Origin: Candidatus Omnitrophica bacterium UBA5776
Lineage (GTDB): Bacteria > Omnitrophota > Gorgyraeia > Gygaellales > Profunditerraquicolaceae
NCBI GenBank assembly: GCA_002418595.1
Contig: DIEK01000098.1
Span: 6,201-14,988, forward strand
Length of the DNA: 8,788 bases
Direction of reading: 5' to 3'
Shown: positions 1 to 4,114 of the stretch, piece after piece
Layout of the letters: each line of letters starts with the position of its first letter
Position numbering within the stretch: the first letter of the stretch is position 1
Program-made: the position numbers and the translations under genes
Notes under the pieces: model-generated
Database searches by the model: none
Told to the model about the DNA's origin: nothing
The model's input: the letters and a program-made list of their open reading frames with translations, nothing else

Positions 1-84
1 CGCGGATTGACCGCGCACATCCACGGTTGCTTGCTTCCGGCAGCTCCGGGTATAACAGCCCTTCGAATCCTTTTACCGCTCTCC
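1..84 (-). ncRNA. ssrA: transfer-messenger RNA, 5' end (partial)
   Basis: tmRNA rescues stalled ribosomes by acting as a tRNA and then as a short mRNA. On the minus strand, 59-70 reads GGATTCGAAGGG, one base off the near-universal tmRNA 5' signature GGATTCGACGGG. It is preceded by about 12-14 nt (71-84, beginning GGAGAGCGG), the usual distance from the tmRNA 5' end and acceptor strand. Downstream, GCAACCGTGGAT (minus, 30-19) sits where other tmRNAs have GCATGCCGAGG. GTGGAT (24-19) can pair with ATCCGC (7-2) around a G/C-rich loop, like stem 1 of pseudoknot PK1. The tag reading frame and 3' half lie outside the window, so the call rests on the 5' signature and this fold. The exact 5' end (81, 82 or 84) is uncertain. 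Confidence 0.55.
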
Positions 85-111
85 GTTCGCCCGATCCCGT
101 TAGGGTGGGGG

Positions 112-136
112 ATGTTAAAAAATTTAACATTTTTTT
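112..136. promoter_or_regulatory. AT-rich palindrome with T-run between divergent genes
   Basis: ATGTTAAA (112-119) and TTTAACAT (123-130) form a perfect 8-bp inverted repeat around AAA, followed on the plus strand by a run of seven T (130-136). It resembles a weak intrinsic terminator. However, the flanking transcripts diverge (tmRNA leftward, response regulator rightward), so an operator or a barrier between two promoters is equally possible. Confidence 0.35.
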
Positions 137-161
137 AATCCTCGTTTAATCCGGTCCGGGG

Positions 162-167
162 TATACT
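162..167 (+). promoter_or_regulatory. possible -10 box for the double-receiver gene
   Basis: TATACT matches the sigma70 -10 consensus at 5 of 6 bases and lies 40 bp upstream of the start codon. No good -35 hexamer is found 16-18 bp upstream (139-144 is TCCTCG), so the promoter is weak, activator-dependent or read by another sigma factor. Confidence 0.35.
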
Positions 168-206
168 TTTTAGAGAAGTCCAGGCCGGTTAATTGGAGGA
201 GAAGAA

Positions 207-935
207 ATGACCAGGATATTGATAGTGGACGATGAGGAGAAAGTCAGAAATATGTATAACGCCATGCTTGTAAACGAAGGTTTTGAAGTGCTCAATGCCT
301 CCGATGCCATGCAGGCTTCGTGTATTTTGAATAAAGAAACGGTTGATATAATGCTCCTTGATATAAAAATGCCGCGGGTCTACGGCAGTGTCTTTTACGA
401 CATTATGAAGGTGTTTCATAAAGAAGTGAAAGTGATAGTAGCAAGCGTTTATCCGGTAGAAGAACAAAAAGAGATGGTGAAAGGCGCCGCCGATTATTAT
501 GACAAATCTCAAGGGCTGGATTTGCTGCTGGAAAAGATAAAAGTGATAGAACGGAGCATCGCCCCGCATAAGAGCATACTGGTTATTGACGATGAGCCGC
601 GTATCAGGAAGATATACCGGCACTATTTACAGGAGCACGGGTATCGTATTATAGAAGCTCACGATGGTTATGCCGGCATGGAAGTATTGAGTAAAAACAA
701 GGATATCGGCCTGGTCATTCTTGATATCGCCATGCCCAACCAGAGCGGTTTCGATATCCACAAGAAAATAAAAAAAGAATTTCCGTCGGTGAAAGTGCTG
801 GTCGCCAGCGTGTTCAATCAGTCTTATCAGAAGCTCATGCTGCCGGATGCCGATGAATATTACGACAAATCTGAAGACGCCGGGGATCTGGTGAAAAAGA
901 TAGAAAAGTTGTTGTATGCCGAGAGCAGAGCGTAG
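207..935 (+). CDS. response regulator with two receiver domains and no output domain
   Basis: This 242-residue protein consists of two CheY-like phosphoacceptor domains in tandem and nothing else. Receiver 1 (about 1-118) has the acidic pair D8-D9, phosphoacceptor D52 in LLDIKMP, switch serine S80 and conserved lysine K100. Receiver 2 (about 122-238) has D128-D129, D173 in ILDIAMP, S201 and K221. The halves are alike even in detail (ADYYDKS at 95-101, DEYYDKS at 216-222), so they probably arose by internal duplication. All catalytic residues are present in both, so both should be phosphorylatable. With no DNA-binding, GGDEF or enzymatic output, it would work by protein-protein contact or as a phosphate relay or sink. 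The start is set by GGAGGAG at 195-201. No histidine kinase is in the window. Confidence 0.93.
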   Translation: MTRILIVDDEEKVRNMYNAMLVNEGFEVLNASDAMQASCILNKETVDIMLLDIKMPRVYGSVFYDIMKVFHKEVKVIVASVYPVEEQKEMVKGAADYYDKSQGLDLLLEKIKVIERSIAPHKSILVIDDEPRIRKIYRHYLQEHGYRIIEAHDGYAGMEVLSKNKDIGLVILDIAMPNQSGFDIHKKIKKEFPSVKVLVASVFNQSYQKLMLPDADEYYDKSEDAGDLVKKIEKLLYAESRA

Positions 936-942
936 GATAACG

Positions 943-998
943 GCGGCCGGTGTCCCTTTTCCCGCTTTCAACCTGCGGGAAGCCGGCCGCTTTCTTCT
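943..998 (+). terminator. probable intrinsic terminator after the double-receiver gene
   Basis: GCGGCCGG (943-950) pairs perfectly with CCGGCCGC (983-990). An inner stem, CCCGC (961-965) with GCGGG (975-979), makes a two-tier G/C-rich hairpin. The pyrimidine run TTTCTTCT (991-998) follows directly. It starts eight bases after the stop codon. Confidence 0.6.
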
Positions 999-1022
999 GC
1001 CGAAAGCGGTTTACTTGTCAGT

Positions 1023-1043
1023 AATGACCGGTGCAATGACCGG
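1023..1043 (+). repeat. short direct repeat upstream of rnk
   Basis: AATGACCGG occurs twice, at 1023-1031 and 1035-1043, 12 bp apart start to start, just before the rnk ribosome binding site (AAAGGGGG, 1046-1053). It could be a tandem half-site for a regulator or chance. Confidence 0.3.
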
Positions 1044-1057
1044 GGAAAGGGGGTATA

Positions 1058-1576
1058 ATGAAGAACAAGAAAATATATATCACGCAATCGGATCTTTATC
1101 GTCTCAGGGAAATGATAAAGAAAAGAATATTCGGCCGGGAGGCCGACAGATTGGCTTTGGATGAAATGAACCGTTTATCGGACTCTGACGCCGTGTCGTC
1201 ATGGCTGCGGGAAGCGAGAAGGCGGAATGATCCCGGGCATGAAGCGGAATGGACGCGGATAGAAGAACTCGAAGCCGAGTTGAACAGGGCCGTTATCGTA
1301 GCCCCGGATCAAGTAGCGGCGGATATAGTCACCATGAATTCGAAAGTCTGCCTTAAAGACGTCGATACCAACAAAGAAGAGAGCTATGAATTGGTGTATC
1401 CGGAGGACGCTGATATCGAGCAGAATAAGATATCGATTCTCGCTCCTATCGGCACGGCGATATTGGGATATAAAGTGGGGGATATCATTGAATGGAAGGT
1501 CCCGGCCGGGCTGAGGAAGTTTAAGATTCAAAAAATATTGTATCAACCGGAAGCCGCCAAGGAATATTATCTTTAG
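1058..1576 (+). CDS. rnk: Rnk / GreA-GreB C-terminal family protein
   Basis: Rnk proteins resemble transcript-cleavage factors GreA/GreB and bind RNA polymerase at the secondary channel; E. coli Rnk also affects nucleoside diphosphate kinase levels. The C-terminal FKBP-like half (about 88-172) matches Rnk closely: VTMNSKV (91-97), LVYPEDAD (112-119), ILAPIGTAILGYKVGD (127-142) and the C-terminal YQPEAAKEYYL, nearly the ending of E. coli Rnk. The N-terminus (KKIYITQSDLYRLREMI) also fits the family. Between them, about 22-75 is a charged, mostly helical segment. At 172 residues the protein is longer than the 136 of E. coli Rnk, and this segment may be a longer coiled-coil finger, as in GreA. 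I see no clear acidic Gre-type finger tip, so cleavage activity is doubtful. It has AAAGGGGG (1046-1053) before the ATG, and appears to be a single-gene unit. Confidence 0.9.
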   Translation: MKNKKIYITQSDLYRLREMIKKRIFGREADRLALDEMNRLSDSDAVSSWLREARRRNDPGHEAEWTRIEELEAELNRAVIVAPDQVAADIVTMNSKVCLKDVDTNKEESYELVYPEDADIEQNKISILAPIGTAILGYKVGDIIEWKVPAGLRKFKIQKILYQPEAAKEYYL

Positions 1577-1594
1577 TCCCCTCGCCCAGAAACC

Positions 1595-1612
1595 CCCGGG
1601 TTTTAACCCGGG
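1595..1612. repeat. REP-like palindrome after rnk
   Basis: CCCGGGTT (1595-1602) and AACCCGGG (1605-1612) form a perfect 8-bp inverted repeat separated by TT. It lies 18 bp after the rnk stop codon and is followed by GTTGT rather than a long T-run. It could stall or terminate transcription, but its core resembles the palindromes at 1903-1916 and 1966-1983, which suggests a dispersed REP-type repeat. Confidence 0.6.
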
Positions 1613-1614
1613 TT

Positions 1615-1850
1615 GTACCTTAGCCAATCGGATGGCTAAGTATACACCTGTGTGTTATACCTTGGCTAATAGGAATAACACTTTGCCCTTGTGGGGAATT
1701 GGGCAAGTGTTCCTCTTGGGATAACACCCTGCCTTAATTGAGAGGCAGGTGTTCACTTGTGTGATACCCGAAACCAAATAGAATGGTTCGGTATTTACTT
1801 GTGCATGATACCTTAGCCTATCGGAAGGCTAAGTATTCACTCGTGTGAAT
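1615..1850. repeat. tandem array of covarying stem-loop units (~43 bp period)
   Basis: Six units start near 1616, 1658, 1676, 1722, 1765 and 1809. Five form full hairpins of about 10-11 bp: unit 1 arms 1616-1626/1633-1642; unit 3 1677-1688/1701-1711; unit 4 1723-1734/1743-1753; unit 5 1764-1776/1784-1794; unit 6 1808-1818 plus T1819/A1826-1836. The stem sequences differ (CTTAGCC, TTGCCC, CCTGCCT, AACCA, CTTAGCC), yet both arms change together. Every hairpin has one unpaired base on the 5' arm 2-5 bp from its foot (C1618, T1682, C1727, C1767, C1811). Unit 2 (1658-1675) keeps a left arm and loop but has lost its right arm. The linker after each hairpin resembles GTATTCACTTGTGTGATA. No ORF, CRISPR spacer pattern or T-runs are present. 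Function unknown; a structured RNA, a repeat family or a protein-binding array are all possible. Confidence 0.8.
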
Positions 1851-1862
1851 CTGCGCTGTGTA

Positions 1863-1886
1863 CCGGCGAAGCATTGGCTTCGCCGG
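1863..1886. repeat. perfect 10-bp hairpin
   Basis: CCGGCGAAGC (1863-1872) and GCTTCGCCGG (1877-1886) pair completely around the loop ATTG. AAAATAG follows, so on the plus strand there is no T-run. It stands just right of the tandem hairpin array but does not share its linker. Confidence 0.65.
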
Positions 1887-1895
1887 AAAATAGAA

Positions 1896-1925
1896 GGAGC
1901 CGCGGGCTTTAGCCCGAGGGGCTCC
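1896..1925. repeat. two-tier REP-like hairpin
   Basis: The inner stem CGGGCT (1903-1908) with AGCCCG (1911-1916) closes on TT. The outer stem GGAGCC (1896-1901) pairs with GGCTCC (1920-1925) across a small internal loop. The core CGGGCTTTAGCCCG is of the kind often found as dispersed intergenic REP palindromes in bacteria. Confidence 0.6.
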
Positions 1926-1965
1926 ACAATTTCTGATGGGGGTATAAGAATATGTTAGAGGAGCA

Positions 1966-1983
1966 CCCGGGTTTCTGCCCGGG
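1966..1983. repeat. CCCGGG palindrome upstream of the TPR gene
   Basis: CCCGGG (1966-1971) and CCCGGG (1978-1983) form an inverted repeat around TTTCTG, followed by GAATTTT. The downstream TTTT overlaps the putative -35 of the TPR promoter. It may be a weak terminator insulating the TPR gene from upstream transcription, or a third REP-like copy. Confidence 0.5.
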
Positions 1984-1986
1984 GAA

Positions 1987-2016
1987 TTTTCATCCAGTGA
2001 AATCCCGGTATATAAT
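1987..2016 (+). promoter_or_regulatory. sigma70-like promoter for the TPR gene
   Basis: TTTTCA (1987-1992, 4 of 6 matches) and a perfect TATAAT (2011-2016) are separated by 18 bp. Transcription would begin near 2023, about 18 nt before the start codon, which leaves a very short leader. Confidence 0.55.
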
Positions 2017-2040
2017 GAATAACCGGCAAATCTTTGAATC

Positions 2041-2640
2041 ATGGCCGATATAGGTCTATACCGATTGCGTCGTCAACTTGACGATGCCATCACTTATGCC
2101 GGGGCTGCGCCTGCCGGCAGGTTGGTGGAGGAGGGATTGCGGCTCTCACGCGAGAGAAATATGCCGGCCGAAGAGATGTATTTCAAGGCGCAGAGGAAAA
2201 TACTGGAAGGTAATTTCGGCGACGCCATCGTGTATCTGGATTCCGCGATCAAGCTCAATCCCTTGGACGGGGCGGCTTACAATGACCGCGCTTTGTGTAT
2301 GGTGGAACTGGGGATGATTGACGCCGCCCTGCCGTATTTCGACAAGGGCATAGAGAGCGAGCCGGACTACGCCACCATTTTCCATAATAAGGGCTGGTTG
2401 TTGAACAAGATGGGCGAGCACCGGCAGGCGGTGGCGCTTTTCGAGAAGGCGCTGGGGATCGAACCCGGCCGGGCCGTGACTTACGAGAATCTGGCGGACG
2501 CTTACCGTAATCTCGGATTGAAGAATGAGGCGCTTGCGGCGTTGAAAAAGGCGCTGGAATTCCTGCCGTCTTCCTGCCCGGAGATCAGGGAACAGATTGA
2601 ATCCGGGATCAAAGAGCTTGTAGAGCAATGCCCGCTATAG
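2041..2640 (+). CDS. tetratricopeptide repeat (TPR) protein
   Basis: This 199-residue protein is mostly TPR, a helix-turn-helix scaffold for protein-protein contacts. Four repeats can be traced: about 44-75 (ending AIKLNP), 78-109 (DKGIESEP), 112-143 (FEKALGIEP) and 146-177 (LKKALEFLP), with the usual small and aromatic residues at repeat positions. The N-terminal 40 residues are helical and charged. No signal peptide or membrane segment is seen, so it is probably cytoplasmic. An in-frame TGA (2035-2037) makes ATG 2041 the earliest start. No Shine-Dalgarno sequence precedes it, and the predicted leader is short, so initiation may be weak or nearly leaderless. It converges with the receiver gene on the other strand, 12 bp between stop codons. 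Its partners cannot be named from the sequence. Confidence 0.85.
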   Translation: MADIGLYRLRRQLDDAITYAGAAPAGRLVEEGLRLSRERNMPAEEMYFKAQRKILEGNFGDAIVYLDSAIKLNPLDGAAYNDRALCMVELGMIDAALPYFDKGIESEPDYATIFHNKGWLLNKMGEHRQAVALFEKALGIEPGRAVTYENLADAYRNLGLKNEALAALKKALEFLPSSCPEIREQIESGIKELVEQCPL

Positions 2641-2652
2641 AACCGGCCGGTT
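2641..2652. repeat. 12-bp palindrome between convergent genes
   Basis: AACCGGCCGGTT is perfectly self-complementary and exactly fills the gap between the stop codons of the TPR gene and the CheY-like gene. With no loop and no T-run it is a poor terminator, although a bidirectional transcription block is conceivable. Confidence 0.35.
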
Positions 2653-3045
2653 TCAGAGAGTTTCGCACTGCCGCCCAAAGACCTCTTCGATATTTTTCAG
2701 CAGTTCGTTCATCTGGAAAGGCTTGGTCATATAGTGGTTGGCGCCGATGACTTTGCCGATGATGGCGTCCACGGTGGAAGCCTTGGCGGTGACCATGATG
2801 ATGGGGATATTCTCCGTCTTTTTCTCTCCGCGGATCTTCTTGCAGACTTCTTCACCGGTGATCTTGGGCAGTATCAAGTCGAGGATGATCAAGTGAGGAG
2901 GTTCCTTCAGCGCTTTTTGCAGCCCTTCTTCTCCATCTTTGGCTACGCAGACCTCGTATTTGCCGGTTTGCTCCAGATTGAGCTTGACCAGCGCGGCGAG
3001 ATGGCTTTCGTCGTCAATTATGAGTATTTTTCTTTTTTGCCGCAT
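2653..3045 (-). CDS. CheY-like single-domain response regulator
   Basis: This is a stand-alone receiver of 130 residues. It has the acidic pair D11-D12 (ILIIDDE), phosphoacceptor D56 (LIILDLILP), switch T86 (MVTAKAS) and K108-P109 (YMTKPF). No output domain is present, so it must signal by binding a partner, as CheY or Spo0F do. The frame stays open upstream to a GTG at 3099, but I prefer ATG 3045 because the receiver fold begins here and a plausible promoter (3090-3118) would place the transcript start downstream of that GTG. The upstream SD-like GGAGGGGG (minus, 3081-3074) is too far from the ATG to be its site, so translation initiation is not well explained. Its KPF-type active site differs from the DKS type of the double-receiver protein, so the two are not close duplicates. 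Confidence 0.9.
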   Translation of the reverse strand: MRQKRKILIIDDESHLAALVKLNLEQTGKYEVCVAKDGEEGLQKALKEPPHLIILDLILPKITGEEVCKKIRGEKKTENIPIIMVTAKASTVDAIIGKVIGANHYMTKPFQMNELLKNIEEVFGRQCETL

Positions 3046-3089
3046 TCGCGTCCCGGGTTTGTGAGTTTGAATTCCCCCTCCACATTTAT

Positions 3090-3118
3090 AGTTTACCACC
3101 TGTTTTAGATTCTCTCAA
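3090..3118 (-). promoter_or_regulatory. sigma70-like promoter for the CheY-like gene
   Basis: On the minus strand TTGAGA (3118-3113, 5 of 6 matches) is followed after 17 bp by TAAACT (3095-3090, 4 of 6). The transcript would start near 3083, giving a leader of about 40 nt to ATG 3045. Confidence 0.5.
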
Positions 3119-3178
3119 GAGCGGGAACGGCTATTTTTGACCGCGGGCGGGCTAATAATATTAGGGTTTCCGGTAAAA

Positions 3179-3196
3179 AAGAGTATAATTACTCTT
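3179..3196. promoter_or_regulatory. -10 box embedded in an 18-bp palindromic operator
   Basis: AAGAGTA (3179-3185) and TACTCTT (3190-3196) form a perfect inverted repeat around TAAT. The perfect -10 hexamer TATAAT (3184-3189) lies inside it, 66 bp upstream of the small membrane protein start. No -35 hexamer is evident at the right distance. A dimeric repressor bound here would block polymerase directly. Confidence 0.5.
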
Positions 3197-3254
3197 GCGG
3201 CGCGGAGATCCCAAAACAGGAACGCTTCTTAAACAGACCAGACAGAGAGGGGAT

Positions 3255-3473
3255 ATGAGCATTTTCTTATGGATCGTAGTGATAATTATCGCTTTCTTCA
3301 TTTTTTCTTCGCTGTCGCATAAAACTAAGGACCAGGAAGCGGAAGAGAAGAATAAAAAGGAATCCTCGCGCCGCCGGGTGGAGAAAAATATAATCAACCC
3401 GGAGAATAAGCTTCACGAAGAAGAGAAAAAACGCTGGGAAAATGACTACTGGGAGCGCAAAGAGAAGAAATAG
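3255..3473 (+). CDS. small membrane-anchored protein of unknown function
   Basis: The product has 72 residues. Residues 2-20 (SIFLWIVVIIIAFFIFSSL) form one strongly hydrophobic membrane segment. The rest is highly charged, rich in Lys, Glu and Arg, and probably helical or coiled coil, ending ERKEKK. With few charges before the helix and many Lys/Arg after it, the tail is probably cytoplasmic. I recognise no family. ATG 3255 is chosen because it follows AGAGAGGGG (3244-3252) and begins the hydrophobic helix; an upstream in-frame TTG at 3195 overlaps the promoter palindrome. The gene stands alone between its own promoter and the zur promoter. A role at the inner membrane, for example as a small regulator of a larger complex, is only a guess. 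Confidence 0.65.
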   Translation: MSIFLWIVVIIIAFFIFSSLSHKTKDQEAEEKNKKESSRRRVEKNIINPENKLHEEEKKRWENDYWERKEKK

Positions 3474-3483
3474 CCCTTCCGTT

Positions 3484-3514
3484 CTAAACGACACTCTCCG
3501 TTTTAGCCCGTTTT
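3484..3514 (+). terminator. weak terminator-like hairpin
   Basis: CTAAACG (3484-3490) pairs with CGTTTTAG (3499-3506) with one bulged T, followed by CCCG and TTTT (3511-3514). It lies between the small membrane gene and the zur promoter, where a terminator is expected, but the stem is weak and the T-run short and offset. Confidence 0.3.
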
Positions 3515-3524
3515 CATTACGCCG

Positions 3525-3554
3525 TTGACAGCCGGTATTATTTTATGCTATAAA
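3525..3554 (+). promoter_or_regulatory. strong sigma70 promoter of the zur-znu operon
   Basis: A perfect -35, TTGACA (3525-3530), is followed after 18 bp by TATAAA (3549-3554, 5 of 6). It is the best-matching promoter in the window, and its -10 overlaps the operator at 3552-3572. Confidence 0.8.
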
Positions 3555-3572
3555 TAGAAATCATTTCTATTT
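3552..3572. promoter_or_regulatory. Zur/Fur-type operator
   Basis: AAATAGAAA (3552-3560) and TTTCTATTT (3564-3572) are perfect 9-bp arms around TCA. A 21-bp AT-rich palindrome with a GAAATCATTTC core is typical of Fur-superfamily boxes. It overlaps the -10 and start region of the promoter in front of a Fur-family gene and zinc-uptake genes, so autorepression by Zur with zinc as co-repressor is the natural reading. Confidence 0.75.
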
Positions 3573-3600
3573 ACATTGAGGCGGACGGGATTTCGTTTTT

Positions 3601-3616
3601 ACCGATCATTATCGGT
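3601..3616. promoter_or_regulatory. second palindrome in the zur leader
   Basis: ACCGAT (3601-3606) and ATCGGT (3611-3616) flank CATT. The centre ATCATT is also found at the centre of the operator at 3552-3572, and the reverse strand reads GATAATGAT, a Fur-box-like half. It may be a secondary operator or an RNA hairpin in the leader. Confidence 0.4.
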
Positions 3617-3654
3617 TGCCCGGAGTTTTTGCGGAGGTTCGCGAGCAAAGCATA

Positions 3655-4086
3655 ATGGAAAAATATCTGGCGGTATTAAAAGAATATCATTTCAAGATAA
3701 CTCCGCGCAGAAAAGCGGTGCTTGAGTTGTTCTTACGGCAAAAACGGTATCTCGGCCCTTATGAGATCAAACAGATGCTGGGTAAGGCGTCTCTGGAGGT
3801 AGGTCTGCCTTCGATCTACCGTATCCTGGAAGAACTGGAGGGGGCCGGTATCCTGATAAAAATAGAACACAGCAGCCGGCGGCTTTATTACAGTCTCTGC
3901 CGCAAACCGCATATAGATCACCATCATTTCGTCTGCAGCAAGTGCAACAGGGTCGAAGAGGTGGAATTCTGCAATTTTTCGGAAATATCCAGTTTCATAG
4001 AAGAAAAACTTAACGCCAAGGTTCAGCATCATTCTCTGCGTATAGAAGGGTTGTGTTCGCAATGCCGGAGGAAGAAAAGCCTATAA
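3655..4086 (+). CDS. zur: Fur-family zinc uptake regulator
   Basis: This 143-residue Fur-superfamily repressor probably senses zinc and represses the zinc transporter genes that follow it. The N-terminal winged helix covers about 1-82, with the recognition helix region around LPSIYRILEELEGAGIL (51-67). The dimerisation and metal domain holds DHHHFVC (88-94), the structural zinc cysteine pairs C94/C97 (CSKC) and C134/C137 (CSQC), and H125-H126. Fur, Zur and PerR are hard to separate by sequence; the assignment to Zur comes from the next three genes. ATG 3655 gives the normal family N-terminus. GGAGG (3633-3637) is farther upstream than usual, and a TTG at 3616 would add 13 residues without a ribosome site. 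The znuA start codon lies 29 bp beyond the zur stop, so they share a transcript. Confidence 0.88.
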   Translation: MEKYLAVLKEYHFKITPRRKAVLELFLRQKRYLGPYEIKQMLGKASLEVGLPSIYRILEELEGAGILIKIEHSSRRLYYSLCRKPHIDHHHFVCSKCNRVEEVEFCNFSEISSFIEEKLNAKVQHHSLRIEGLCSQCRRKKSL

Positions 4087-4114
4087 CCGGACAATATTCT
4101 TAAGGGAGGCGGAG

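Larger units (their letters stand above)
1577..2040. other. 464-bp gene-free region rich in hairpins
   Basis: No convincing coding region is seen on either strand between rnk and the TPR gene. Nearly the whole stretch is inverted repeats: one REP-like palindrome (1595-1612), the tandem hairpin array (1615-1850), a perfect 10-bp hairpin (1863-1886), a two-tier hairpin (1896-1925), another CCCGGG palindrome (1966-1983), and then a probable promoter (1987-2016). The repeats are listed separately. Confidence 0.85.

Noticed and set aside
50..80. tRNA T-arm suggested by TTCGAATCC on the plus strand
   Set aside because: The flanking bases do not form a 5-bp T stem. The minus strand reads as a tmRNA 5' signature instead.
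1054..1059. TATAAT overlapping the rnk start codon as a promoter
   Set aside because: It would start transcription inside rnk, and the match arises from the ATG context GTATAATG. No -35 hexamer is placed for it.
1615..1850. CRISPR array
   Set aside because: Units differ throughout the stem, and what varies between the linkers is palindromic, not unique spacer sequence. No cas genes are present.
1615..1850. Series of intrinsic terminators or an integron attC array
   Set aside because: No hairpin is followed by a T-run on either strand, and no cassettes or integrase lie between the units.
3046..3099. GTG 3099 as the start of the CheY-like protein
   Set aside because: It adds 18 residues outside the receiver fold and lies upstream of the likely transcript start.
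3195..3254. TTG 3195 as the start of the small membrane protein
   Set aside because: It overlaps the promoter palindrome and has no ribosome site, while ATG 3255 has a good one.
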